A stretch of 64,000 nucleotides of DNA from Flavicella sediminum. Its GTDB lineage: Bacteria; Bacteroidota; Bacteroidia; Flavobacteriales; Flavobacteriaceae. Under the pieces are notes generated by a model. The model searched no databases. It was not told the origin of the DNA and worked only from the letters and a program-made list of their open reading frames with translations. The stretch is taken from NCBI RefSeq assembly GCF_006381105.1, contig NZ_VDET01000002.1, forward strand, positions 558,001 to 622,000. The letters run 5' to 3'. Position numbers and translations under genes: made by a program. Shown piece after piece: positions 1-8,134 of this stretch (position 1 is the first letter of the stretch; every line of letters begins with the position of its first letter).

Positions 1-317
1 CCATGCTTATCATTGCTGTTTTAGGAACACTTCCCATTTTTTTTAATGCTGAAATTTTATCGGCAACCACTATTTCTGGAACCATGGTTATTGGATTGGC
101 TCCTGTTTTTTTATTTTGGAACGACAAAACAACAAGCAGCAGTTTCTATTTAAGTGTGCTTACCGGAATCATCTTTGGCTTCTTACTCGTTTTCAATTAT
201 TTTCCGGAATCCTTCATTTTCACCAAAGGAAAATACGCTTCTTTATTATGGATTAATATTTGGGGCAGCTTATGTTGCATCCTTATTTACAAATTACCGC
301 TATGGATAAAAAGATAA
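1..317 (+). CDS. C-terminal end of a polytopic membrane transporter, probably sodium:solute symporter (partial)
   Basis: The reading frame is already open at the left edge, so only about the last 105 residues are visible and the gene starts outside the window. They form three to four hydrophobic helices (roughly residues 1-15, 25-40, 47-65 and 80-98), with a TMVIGLAPVFLFW stretch that resembles the last helices of solute:sodium symporters. It ends with a short basic tail. The following phosphoesterase-like gene starts 16 nt inside this one, so the two are translationally coupled. Transporters of this kind occur in flavobacterial arsenosugar loci (established context). The family call rests on hydrophobicity and a short motif, so it is only moderately secure. 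Confidence 0.5.
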   Translation, partial: MLIIAVLGTLPIFFNAEILSATTISGTMVIGLAPVFLFWNDKTTSSSFYLSVLTGIIFGFLLVFNYFPESFIFTKGKYASLLWINIWGSLCCILIYKLPLWIKR

Positions 318-1129
318 AAAACCTAGGCACCCAAAGCAACAAACTGCTCCTTTTTGGCGGAGTGTACAGCAACCTGCAAGCTTTAGAAGCATTGATTGAA
401 ACGGCTCATATTTTAAACATTCCTGCAGAAAATTGTATTTGTACTGGAGATTTGATTGGCTATTGTGCACAGCCAGAAGAAACCGTTCAACTATTAAAAA
501 AATGGGGAGCACATAGTATTTTAGGAAATGTTGAAATTCAATTAAATGAAGGTCAAGAAAATTGCGGCTGTAATTTTACAGAAGGCTCTCGTTGTGATGT
601 TTTTTCTTCGCAGTGGTATCCTTACGCTCAAAAAAAACTGTCTACAAATTCTTTAGCATTTTTAAGAACACTGCCAAACAATCTTCAATTTAAATATGCA
701 AATAAAAACATAAGCGTTGTACATGGAGCTTATGATCAGGTTTCGGAATTTATATTTAAATCGACTCCCTGGTCTGTTAAATCTAAAAATTTTAAGGCTA
801 GTAAAAGTGATTTTATTATTGCTGGCCATTGCGGATTGCCTTTTTCAGAAACACACAAAGATAAAACTTGGCTCAACCCTGGCGCTATAGGTATGCCTGC
901 CAATGATGGATCTCCAAAAGTTTGGTATGCAACTCTTGAAATTAAAGAAAAAAAGATCCAAATTTCACAGCATAATTTAGATTACAATTATAAATTAGCT
1001 ATTGCCTTAATGAAAGAAGCCCAATTACCTTTAACCTATGCAAACACTTTGCAAACCGGTATTTGGGACAATATGGAAATTTTACCAGCAGCAGAAAAAC
1101 TTCTGCAAGGAAAAACAATAAAATTCTAG
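302..1129 (+). CDS. Calcineurin-like metallophosphoesterase family protein with degenerate first metal motif
   Basis: A 275-residue protein with the layout of small YfcE/MJ0936-type phosphoesterases: a beta strand then a turn plus SNLQALEAL (about 23-31), CTGDLIGY (47-54), LGNVE (74-78), VVHG (139-142) and IAGH (173-176). The first motif, normally D-x-H, reads FGGVYSN here (18-24), so two usual metal ligands are absent, and GNH[D/E] has become GNVE. GD, GN, His141 and GH176 remain. I chose ATG 302 over ATG 260 because homology begins just after it. It overlaps the transporter gene by 16 nt and lies 4 nt before the rhodanese gene. Within an arsenosugar operon a dephosphorylation role is plausible, but the missing ligands leave catalysis uncertain. 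Confidence 0.75.
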   Translation: MDKKIKNLGTQSNKLLLFGGVYSNLQALEALIETAHILNIPAENCICTGDLIGYCAQPEETVQLLKKWGAHSILGNVEIQLNEGQENCGCNFTEGSRCDVFSSQWYPYAQKKLSTNSLAFLRTLPNNLQFKYANKNISVVHGAYDQVSEFIFKSTPWSVKSKNFKASKSDFIIAGHCGLPFSETHKDKTWLNPGAIGMPANDGSPKVWYATLEIKEKKIQISQHNLDYNYKLAIALMKEAQLPLTYANTLQTGIWDNMEILPAAEKLLQGKTIKF

Positions 1130-1133
1130 AATT

Positions 1134-1637
1134 ATGAACATAAAACTTATCTTTTTATTCCTTTTTTTATCCAGCCTATCCACTAAGGCTCAAAACGGAT
1201 TAAAGGAATTACTACAAAAACACAATAGTGAAAGTATTCCATATATAAGTGTTGAAGAATTGGCCAAAGAAGACAAAAATAATTTTCTTCTTTTAGATGC
1301 AAGAGAAAAAAAAGAATTTGACACAAGCCATATAGAACAAGCTATTTTTGTAGGCTATGATTATTTCAAGCTAAGAAAAACAAAGAAACTACTTAAAGAC
1401 AAGGATCAAAAAATTGTTGTGTATTGTTCTTTAGGCATACGTTCTGAAGACATTGCCGAAAAATTAAAAAAAGCAGGTTATACCAATGTTTACAATTTAT
1501 ACGGTGGTATTTTTGAATGGAAAAATCAATCCAAAAAAGTAATAGATTCAGAAAACCAAGCTACAAACAAAGTCCATACTTTTTCAAAAGAATGGAGTCA
1601 GTGGTTATTGAAAGGAGAAAAAATTTATGAGCACTAA
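1134..1637 (+). CDS. Exported single-domain rhodanese-like protein
   Basis: A 167-residue protein with a cleavable signal peptide (about residues 1-19, ending STKAQ), so it should act in the periplasm. A single rhodanese domain spans roughly 35-135: LLLDAREKKEF (52-62), SHIEQAIFVGY (65-75), and the catalytic loop VVYCSLGIRSE (95-105) with Cys98 as the only cysteine and presumed persulfide/thiol carrier. Rhodaneses transfer sulfane sulfur; whether this one uses sulfur or an arsenic thiol is not visible. Its 3' end overlaps the next glycosyltransferase gene by 11 nt, so it belongs to the same operon. Confidence 0.88.
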   Translation: MNIKLIFLFLFLSSLSTKAQNGLKELLQKHNSESIPYISVEELAKEDKNNFLLLDAREKKEFDTSHIEQAIFVGYDYFKLRKTKKLLKDKDQKIVVYCSLGIRSEDIAEKLKKAGYTNVYNLYGGIFEWKNQSKKVIDSENQATNKVHTFSKEWSQWLLKGEKIYEH

Positions 1638-2232
1638 AAATTTACTAATTTTATTTACTCGAAATCCAGAACTCGGAAAAGTAAAAAGCAGACTGGCAAA
1701 AGATATTGGTGAAGAAAAAGCACTGAAAATTTACATTGAATTGCTGCTACACACTAAAAAAATATCAGAAAATATTCCCGTTAGCAAATGGGTTTTTTAT
1801 TCAGAAGAAATTCCGAAAAACGATATTTGGACTGCAGCTAATTTTCAAAAAAAAATACAACAAGGAACGGATTTAGGTTTCCGAATGAAAGCTGCTTTTC
1901 AGGAAGGTTTTGCTAATGGTTTTGAAAAAATCATTGTTATTGGAAGTGACATCTACGATTTGCAACAACAACATATTGAACAAGCATTTGAAAAACTTAA
2001 CGATTACACTTCTGTTTTAGGTCCTTCGGAAGACGGCGGCTATTATTTACTAGGTCTAAAAAGTATGATTCCTGAAGTTTTTGAAAATAAAAATTGGGGT
2101 ACAGAAACCGTTCTAAGTGCTACTTCTAAAGATTTAAAAAACAATGGCAGCCTCTATTATTTAGAGGAGCTCAATGATATTGATGTAATTTCTGACATAA
2201 AAAGCGACTCATGGTTAAACAACCTGTTGTAA
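1627..2232 (+). CDS. TIGR04282-type arsenosugar-associated glycosyltransferase
   Basis: A 201-residue soluble GT-A-like transferase. It starts with FTRNPELGKVKSRLA (10-24), a nucleotide-binding-like loop resembling CofC/nucleotidyltransferase relatives. It carries IGSDIYDL near 106-113 (SD metal motif) and GPSEDGGYYLLGL near 135-147, the signature of the family named 'rSAM/selenodomain-associated transferase 1' (TIGR04282), which is found with the radical-SAM enzyme ArsS and ArsM. The likely role is adding or exchanging the aglycone of the arsenic-bearing ribose, an inference from context. It overlaps the rhodanese gene by 11 nt and is 1 nt from the DM13 gene. The ArsS partner is not in the window; it may lie just to the left. 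Confidence 0.85.
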   Translation: MSTKNLLILFTRNPELGKVKSRLAKDIGEEKALKIYIELLLHTKKISENIPVSKWVFYSEEIPKNDIWTAANFQKKIQQGTDLGFRMKAAFQEGFANGFEKIIVIGSDIYDLQQQHIEQAFEKLNDYTSVLGPSEDGGYYLLGLKSMIPEVFENKNWGTETVLSATSKDLKNNGSLYYLEELNDIDVISDIKSDSWLNNLL

Positions 2233-2233
2233 C

Positions 2234-2932
2234 ATGAAATTCTTTACCAAACTTTTTCTCTTTTTTGCCTTTAGCTATCAATTAAGCTTTGCGCAGTGTT
2301 TTCGTGAAGCGCCATTTCAAGACGGCCCCGATTATACCTTAGACGGAACTGCTTCCTTAACTTTTTTACTAAACGGAACAAAAACCTTGTCCTTCGACAG
2401 TAATTTTAGTACTCCTGCAGGTCCCGACTTGCATGTATATCTATCAGAATCGGCAACGGTGAATACTCCTGGTGGCGTGCTTCAAACCCCAAACACTCTA
2501 GATCTTGGCTTGCTAAAAAGTGCTAACGGAACGCAAACTTACGATCTAACAAACCTGAATCCAGCAGTAACTTTAGCCAGCTACACTTATGTTATTATTC
2601 ATTGCAAAGAATTTAACCATTATTGGGGTACAGGAACTTTTGGAACAAACCAAGGAGCAGATTGCAGTAATTTGTCTGTTAAAGAAGAAATCTTTCAAAA
2701 TCTTCGCATTTACCCAACCATTGCAAATAAAAAAGAACTTTTCATTGAGCTTCCTAACGCTCAAAACACCTTGGTAAATATCCTTTCCATAACGGGGCAA
2801 AACATTAAAAAACCCGTAATTTTAACCGAAATAAAAAACAGAATAGACCTAGCCACTTTAGGCACAGGAATTTATTTTATTCAAATAAGTCAAAACAAAA
2901 ACACAATTACAAAAAAAATAATCATCCCATAA
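2234..2932 (+). CDS. Secreted DM13-domain protein with T9SS type A sorting domain
   Basis: A 232-residue protein with an N-terminal signal peptide (about 1-20, ending SFAQ). A DM13 domain follows (about 30-140): AGPDLHVYLSES, LGLLKSANGTQTYDL and YVIIHCKEFNHYWG are its recognisable blocks, including the conserved Cys before the aromatic/acidic stretch. Residues about 150-232 form a Por-type C-terminal sorting domain (NLRIYP, then NILSITGQ, GTGIYFIQI and a KKIIIP end), so it is predicted to be exported through the type IX system. DM13 domains are thought to have redox or electron-transfer roles in other proteins. Its place between glycosyltransferase and phosphorylase genes of an arsenosugar operon is unusual. 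Confidence 0.82.
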   Translation: MKFFTKLFLFFAFSYQLSFAQCFREAPFQDGPDYTLDGTASLTFLLNGTKTLSFDSNFSTPAGPDLHVYLSESATVNTPGGVLQTPNTLDLGLLKSANGTQTYDLTNLNPAVTLASYTYVIIHCKEFNHYWGTGTFGTNQGADCSNLSVKEEIFQNLRIYPTIANKKELFIELPNAQNTLVNILSITGQNIKKPVILTEIKNRIDLATLGTGIYFIQISQNKNTITKKIIIP

Positions 2933-2934
2933 AA

Positions 2935-3747
2935 ATGATTGAAAAAATTAAAGAAACAGTTGCTTTTCTTAGATCAAAAAACATCACAGAACCAATTGTA
3001 GGAATTGTACTTGGCACAGGCTTGGGACAATTAGCAGGTCATATTAAAACAGAAGTTAGCATTGATTATGCCGATATTCCAAACTTTCCTTTAGCTACTG
3101 TAGAATCCCATTCTGGAAAATTAATTTATGGTGAATTGGGTTCTAAAAAAGTTCTTGCACTCCAAGGAAGATTTCATTTGTACGAAGGTTATAATTTTTC
3201 TGAAATTACTTTTCCAATTCGAATTTTAAAAGAACTAGGCGTTCAGAATTTATTAATTTCAAATGCTGCTGGTGCCATTAATTTGAATTATACCAAAGGA
3301 GATTTATTTTTAATTGATGATCATATTAATTTGCAAGGAGGTTCGCCTTTGGCGGAAAAAGGAATAGAAAAATTAGGGCCTCGTTTTGTGGATATGTCCG
3401 CTCCTTATTCCAAAGAATTAAACACAAAATTAAAAGAAATAGCAGCCACGAAAAATATCACTTTAAATGAAGGGGTTTATGCTGCCGTTGTGGGACCTCA
3501 ATTAGAAACCCGAGCAGAATATAGATACCTAAAAATTATTGGAGCAGACGCTGTAGGAATGTCTACAGTACCTGAGGTTATTGTCGCCAACCAATTAGAA
3601 TTACCCTGTGTTGCTATTTCTGTATTAACAGATGCATGCGATCCTGATAATTTACTTCCAATAAATATTCCTGAAATCATGGAATTGGCCGGCAAAGCAG
3701 AACCCAAATTAAATATTCTTTTTACAGAATTAATAAAAAGCCTATAA
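2935..3747 (+). CDS. Purine-nucleoside phosphorylase (trimeric PNP/MTAP family)
   Basis: A 270-residue enzyme of the trimeric PNP family: GTGLG (27-31) and HSG (59-61) of the phosphate site, GRFHLYEGY (78-86), SNAAGAIN (109-116), GPQLETRAEYR (187-197) and GADAVGMSTVPE (203-214). It phosphorolyses a nucleoside to free base and (deoxy)ribose-1-phosphate. Residue 233 is Asp (LTDACDPDNL), where mammalian PNP has the purine-reading Asn243; MTA phosphorylases have Asp there and accept adenine. In this operon it could release adenine from an arsinoyl-deoxyadenosine formed by ArsM/ArsS, an inference. The gene starts 2 nt after the DM13 stop. Confidence 0.93.
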   Translation: MIEKIKETVAFLRSKNITEPIVGIVLGTGLGQLAGHIKTEVSIDYADIPNFPLATVESHSGKLIYGELGSKKVLALQGRFHLYEGYNFSEITFPIRILKELGVQNLLISNAAGAINLNYTKGDLFLIDDHINLQGGSPLAEKGIEKLGPRFVDMSAPYSKELNTKLKEIAATKNITLNEGVYAAVVGPQLETRAEYRYLKIIGADAVGMSTVPEVIVANQLELPCVAISVLTDACDPDNLLPINIPEIMELAGKAEPKLNILFTELIKSL

Positions 3748-3752
3748 ATTAG

Positions 3753-3775
3753 TACCTATCGACAAGTTCGGGGTA
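3753..3775. repeat. Solitary short imperfect palindrome between PNP and arsM genes
   Basis: The 44-nt gap before arsM holds an imperfect inverted repeat with outer arms TACC/GGTA around TCGACAAGTTCGG. The GC-rich core stands out in AT-rich DNA and recalls, without matching, the hairpin elements at 16.4-17.5 kb. It may be a dispersed repeat or an RNA hairpin. Only one copy is seen in this window. Confidence 0.3.
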
Positions 3776-3791
3776 ACAAATACAAAAAATT

Positions 3792-4760
3792 ATGAGTTAT
3801 TTAGATACAACACACAACCTTTACAAAGAAGCAGCACTCACGCCAGATGTTGGATTATGCTGCACCACCAATCCTATTTGGGAGTTACCTGGATTAAAAA
3901 TTCCAAAAATAATGCAAGAAATGAATTACGGCTGCGGAAGTACCGTCAATTCTAGAGACTTGAGCAACAATCCTAAAATATTATATGTTGGTGTTGGTGG
4001 CGGTATGGAATTGTTACAATTTGCTTATTTCTCTCGTCAAAAAGGAGGTGTTATAGGTGTTGATGTTGTAGATGAAATGCTGGAAGCCTCAAGAAAAAAC
4101 TTCAAAGTTGCTGAAGAACAAAACTCTTGGTTTAAAAGTGATTTTGTAGAGCTTGTAAAAGGAGATGCTTTGAATTTAAATGTAGCAGATAACAGTATTG
4201 ATGTAGCAGCTCAAAATTGCTTGTTCAATATTTTTAAGGCAGAAGACTTAAAAAAAGCCATCGAAGAGATGTATCGTGTACTAAAACCACACGGACGTTT
4301 GGTGATGAGTGACCCTACCTGTGAACAGCCAATGAATGAAACCTTAAGAAATGACGACCGATTGCGTGCCTTGTGTTTGAGTGGAAGTTTACCAATTGCA
4401 GAATATGTAAAAGCCTTAACAGATGCTGGTTTTGGAACCATAGAAATTAGAGCTAGAAAACCGTACAGAATTTTAGATCCTAAAAATTATCCTACGGACG
4501 AATTGATTTATATAGAATCTATTGAAGTGGCGGCTATAAAAGATCCAATGCCAGAAGATGGACCGTGTATTTTTACAGGAAAAGCTGCTATATATTATGG
4601 TGACGAAGATTATTTTGATGACGGCTTAGGTCATACCCTATTAAAAAATCAACCTTTAGCCATTTGCGATAAAACCGCAGCAGCACTTAAGGCTTTAGGA
4701 AGAGATGATATCTATTTTAGTGAATCTACCTATCATTATGATGGCGGTGGCTGTTGCTAA
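3792..4760 (+). CDS. arsM: Arsenite methyltransferase ArsM, arsenosugar-type
   Basis: A 322-residue SAM-dependent methyltransferase. Motif I is ILYVGVGGGMELLQ (64-77), with IGVDVVDEML (88-97) as the acidic SAM-ribose strand. The N-terminal block DVGLCCTTNP (19-28) has Cys23/Cys24 and YGCGS (46-50) has Cys48. More cysteines lie at 143, 177, 195, 259 and 292, and the protein ends GGGCC (Cys321/322). Paired cysteines suit thiol coordination of As(III). This architecture is that of the ArsM subtype paired with ArsS in arsenosugar synthesis, which methylates arsenite to dimethylarsenic. The gene abuts the convergent barrel gene: its stop ends 1 nt before the other stop. Confidence 0.9.
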   Translation: MSYLDTTHNLYKEAALTPDVGLCCTTNPIWELPGLKIPKIMQEMNYGCGSTVNSRDLSNNPKILYVGVGGGMELLQFAYFSRQKGGVIGVDVVDEMLEASRKNFKVAEEQNSWFKSDFVELVKGDALNLNVADNSIDVAAQNCLFNIFKAEDLKKAIEEMYRVLKPHGRLVMSDPTCEQPMNETLRNDDRLRALCLSGSLPIAEYVKALTDAGFGTIEIRARKPYRILDPKNYPTDELIYIESIEVAAIKDPMPEDGPCIFTGKAAIYYGDEDYFDDGLGHTLLKNQPLAICDKTAAALKALGRDDIYFSESTYHYDGGGCC

Positions 4761-6038
4761 TTAAAAATACTGTCCGATACCAAAAACCATTCCTTGTGTG
4801 TTTTCAGTAAGTCCAAATCCGTAATCTATTCTAAATACAGCATTGAATATTTTTTTATGGATAAATCGCAAACCGACTCCTGAAAACACACGAATGTTTT
4901 CTGACTGGCTAAAGTCTCCTAAATCGCCTCCTGGATTTCTCCATGAACCAGAATCTACAAAAGCATTTCCTTGCAGACTAAAAGAATTCCTCTCAAATAA
5001 AGTTTGACGATATTCTGTGTTTAATACCACCACGCCTGTTCCTCTATCAATGGTATTTCCAACACCTCTAATATTTACATTATTATCCAATGAAAAAGGC
5101 GCAAAGGGAGAATTGTTATTTGTTGCCAAGCCTAAACGCAAACGACAGGCTAAATTCCCACTAACACCATAGCGTTTGTAATACAAGAAATCATTCCAAG
5201 CAATTGAAAATTTAGGAGAAGCGGTTTCGTCATTTGTTGTTACATATTGGTAATTAAAAATATTTTTAAAACCTGAAACATATTGATAATCATAGCTGAC
5301 ATTATTATACTCATAAACAAATTTATACAACTGTTTGTCCGTAATTAATTCAGTTATTGGAGGATCCGGTCTTTCATCTCCTTCTGTTCGTTTGAATTCG
5401 TAATCTTCTGTAAATAAATTTACCCCTATTTCAAATTTGTTTTTTATATCCAGTTCATAGGACAGCATGGCTTCATAGGAAACATTGTTGTATTTAAAAT
5501 CTACAGGATTTCTAGGTTCAAAAAAAACAGGTTCTTGCGTGGTAAAATCTTTGTAAGCTAAGGACAAGCCCATTTTTTTCGAAAACAAATAAGGGGCTTT
5601 AAAATGAATTCCATAAGAATTGTAAATATCCTTTTGAAAAAAACCACCAAAGACCATATTCTTTCCAAACAAATTAAATTCTGAAAGTCCAATTCTATAG
5701 GCAAACTCGCCATTATTAGACGTGTACACATTAAATGAAGGAATAATGGTGAAGTTTTCTACCAATTGATAAACGACCCGATATTGCCCATTTTGTTTTT
5801 TCTCTATGGTATAACTTGCATTAGCAACCGATGGCAATCGTTTTAAAAACCGAATATCTCGCTCTACAACTGCTGAATCCAAGACACTTCCTTCCTGTAA
5901 GTTGATGACTCTTTTAAGAAAAGCCATTTTTATTTTTTTATTTCCAGAAATTTCAAAATTTTCAATAGTATTATTTTGAGAAAAGCCTATCATTCCTGAA
6001 AAAACAAACAATAGAGAGAGTGTAATAATTTTATGCAT
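4761..6038 (-). CDS. Short Omp85-family outer-membrane protein with one POTRA-like domain
   Basis: A 425-residue protein with signal peptide (about 1-20, ending GFSQ), then one POTRA-like domain (about 22-95: IENFEISGNKKIKMAFL, then ERDIRFLKRLP). A beta barrel follows (about 100-425) with alternating aromatic strands, an NIRGVGN turn near 325 and a final aromatic residue after GIGQ, typical of BAM-inserted proteins. BamA proper has five POTRA domains and about 800 residues, so this is a reduced BamA/TamA-like or FhaC-like paralogue whose substrate is unknown. It is the last gene of a three-gene minus-strand group and abuts arsM tail to tail. Confidence 0.8.
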   Translation of the reverse strand: MHKIITLSLLFVFSGMIGFSQNNTIENFEISGNKKIKMAFLKRVINLQEGSVLDSAVVERDIRFLKRLPSVANASYTIEKKQNGQYRVVYQLVENFTIIPSFNVYTSNNGEFAYRIGLSEFNLFGKNMVFGGFFQKDIYNSYGIHFKAPYLFSKKMGLSLAYKDFTTQEPVFFEPRNPVDFKYNNVSYEAMLSYELDIKNKFEIGVNLFTEDYEFKRTEGDERPDPPITELITDKQLYKFVYEYNNVSYDYQYVSGFKNIFNYQYVTTNDETASPKFSIAWNDFLYYKRYGVSGNLACRLRLGLATNNNSPFAPFSLDNNVNIRGVGNTIDRGTGVVVLNTEYRQTLFERNSFSLQGNAFVDSGSWRNPGGDLGDFSQSENIRVFSGVGLRFIHKKIFNAVFRIDYGFGLTENTQGMVFGIGQYF

Positions 6039-6040
6039 AG

Positions 6041-7060
6041 TTAGTTTCTTTCAAATTGCTGTTTGACTAACAATTCTGATTTTTTATTTTGTATCGTATA
6101 TCCTGTATGGCCTTCTCCTCCAGCCTTCTCGTAAGTATCAAACCATTTCCATAAGAAACCTCCTTCAAACCACGATTCTTGCCAAAAGGTTTCGAAAATT
6201 GCTTGCAAGGCATTTTCTTGCGCTTCTACATTGTAAGCTCCTGCTGTGTTTGATTCCCATGGTTCTTTCGCTGTAAAATCAACACTTCGATATCCAAATT
6301 CCGTAAACAAAATTGATTTTTTAAGTGTTTTGCTATAGCTAGCTATTTCACGTTTTATAGGTTCCCACGCTTTTGTCAATTCGTTAACTGTTGCCGTTTT
6401 ATTTATATGCAATGGAAAATAGGCGTCAATACCAATACAATCTAAATCTTTCCAAAAAGTTGGGTTTTGATAACTGTCCCAATTGGCTGCATAGGTTAGT
6501 TTGCCTGAATATACTTTTTTTATTTTCACAATTATTTGTTTCCAAAAATTTGGTCGTGCTACCACAAAAGCATTCAATTCTGTACCGATACAAAAAAGTT
6601 CAAAATTTTCTGATGCTGCAACTTCGGCGTAGGCCAAAATAAACGCTTCGTAGTTTTTTTCAAAGGCCTGCCAGTCATTTTCCGAGTTCATTTGAATTGT
6701 TCCTGTAAAAGTACCACCACGAATCCATATTTGAGGTTTCAGCATTCTTTTTATACCCTTCGCCTGAAAAACTTTTCCAGCTTGTTTTACTCCTTCTTTC
6801 TTTTCTCCCCACCATTGTCGTTCATGATCAAAAGTTAAAGAAGCACTATTGGCATTGGGCATAAAACCAAAAGGCATTAAAGTCACCCAGTTGGCATTCA
6901 AATTTACAACAGGAATAATCGTTTCAGCAACCACATGATTTCTAGAAGCCACAAAACTAAGACCATTAATTTTTTGGCTAAAAACAACTATATCTCGTGA
7001 AGTATCGCTACCCGCACAAGATATAATGATGAGTAAAAAAAGGAAACTGTTTCGAATCAA
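6041..7060 (-). CDS. Lipoprotein glycoside hydrolase, GH113-like TIM barrel
   Basis: A 339-residue lipoprotein: signal peptide with lipobox IIISC (Cys15). The mature part is a TIM-barrel hydrolase resembling family GH113 beta-mannanases, with FCIGTELNAF (156-165, Glu161 as probable acid/base) and ILFTEFGYRS (250-259, Glu254 as probable nucleophile) on strands 4 and 7. WVTLMPFGF (58-66) and CIGIDAYFP (208-216) are further barrel strands. It probably hydrolyses a beta-mannoside-like glycan in the periplasm or at the outer membrane; the substrate is not visible. It sits between two outer-membrane barrel genes with gaps of 2 and 11 nt, so all three are likely co-transcribed. Confidence 0.78.
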   Translation of the reverse strand: MIRNSFLFLLIIISCAGSDTSRDIVVFSQKINGLSFVASRNHVVAETIIPVVNLNANWVTLMPFGFMPNANSASLTFDHERQWWGEKKEGVKQAGKVFQAKGIKRMLKPQIWIRGGTFTGTIQMNSENDWQAFEKNYEAFILAYAEVAASENFELFCIGTELNAFVVARPNFWKQIIVKIKKVYSGKLTYAANWDSYQNPTFWKDLDCIGIDAYFPLHINKTATVNELTKAWEPIKREIASYSKTLKKSILFTEFGYRSVDFTAKEPWESNTAGAYNVEAQENALQAIFETFWQESWFEGGFLWKWFDTYEKAGGEGHTGYTIQNKKSELLVKQQFERN

Positions 7061-7071
7061 AAATTTCTAAT

Positions 7072-7929
7072 TTAGTTAGATAAAAATCGCAACCCAAAGT
7101 TAATGGTTTCTCCGAGACCAGAATCTGAACCACGAACAAAATTTGTATACGAGGTTTCTAAATTAATTTTTGAGCTTATTTGATATTTAGCACCAATTCC
7201 CAATTGCGTAAATTCTTGTCCAAAATCATTCCCCAAATCAATTAAAAAATATTGCTGTGCTTGAAAATATATAGTCGACTTGTTTGTTGGAAAATAACTC
7301 AAAAAAGCGCTTACAGGAAGCCCTAAACTATTGTTGGCAAAACCTTCTTCTTTATCCCCAAAATTTAACTGCGTATCAATTTCAGTAAAAATTTGAAAAT
7401 CACCACTAGGTAAGGTATAATCGTAAAAGAACTTGGTGTCCCAAACAAAACTATTTTTATCTAAAAAAACATTATTTTCAGTTTCATTGGCGACCAACGG
7501 AATAAATATAGAAGAGCGAATAGAAAAATTTCCAATATTTTTAAAAGGCTGAAAACTCACACTCGGTGCAATAGAGGTCAAACCGACTCTAGAAACTCCA
7601 GTTTCATTTTTTAATTCCAAAGGAGAAAACCAACTTTTATCTCCAATATTATTGGACTTTACATTAAATACCAAACCAAAATTTAAACGTGAATTTTCTG
7701 AAAACCCTCTAAAAATCTCAAACGTAGAGGTGAAATAATTTTCACGATCATTGTTATTTCTAAAAGGATTTTCTGTTTCGCTGTAAAAATTATTGAACCA
7801 TTTTACATCCCACTGCCCTTGCTTCAATAATTTTGAAGGTGTATAGGTTCTTATATTGCTCTCTTGCGCTGTTGCGCTAAAGCTAATTACTATCGCTACT
7901 AAAAGTGCAAATACATAGTTATTTTTCAT
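7072..7929 (-). CDS. Outer-membrane beta-barrel protein, unknown function
   Basis: A 285-residue protein with signal peptide (about 1-21, ending ATAQ). The rest shows repeated amphipathic strands with aromatic girdles (for example FTSTFEIFRG, FFYDYTLPSG, TIYFQAQQYFLIDLG and a final INFGLRFLSN), typical of a 10-12-stranded barrel. It resembles 'transporter/MetA-pathway' type barrels in layout only, so I assign no substrate. It is the first gene of the minus-strand trio with the GH113-like lipoprotein and the short Omp85. The 205-nt gap to the divergent oxidoreductase gene must hold the promoters of both operons, but I see no clear TAnnTTTG box there. Confidence 0.72.
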   Translation of the reverse strand: MKNNYVFALLVAIVISFSATAQESNIRTYTPSKLLKQGQWDVKWFNNFYSETENPFRNNNDRENYFTSTFEIFRGFSENSRLNFGLVFNVKSNNIGDKSWFSPLELKNETGVSRVGLTSIAPSVSFQPFKNIGNFSIRSSIFIPLVANETENNVFLDKNSFVWDTKFFYDYTLPSGDFQIFTEIDTQLNFGDKEEGFANNSLGLPVSAFLSYFPTNKSTIYFQAQQYFLIDLGNDFGQEFTQLGIGAKYQISSKINLETSYTNFVRGSDSGLGETINFGLRFLSN

Positions 7930-8134
7930 TGTTTAAATTTAAAGTAGGTGTCTAGAATACCCAAAAGTTTTACCCCTATAGAGTACCTTTCTAAAAACAT
8001 TCCTTACAAAGCTTATTTATTTATATTTATTCTAAATTAAATATTCAGGGAAATTTCAAGCGTATTCTTCCGACTGAAATGCCAGCACATAGAATTTGCT
8101 TACATTTAATCAACTTCAATTACAAAATCGCAAC

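Noticed and set aside
8096-8134. Upstream ATG of the FAD oxidoreductase
   Set aside because: The added 13 residues match no part of the family; the dinucleotide-binding fold begins immediately after ATG 8135.
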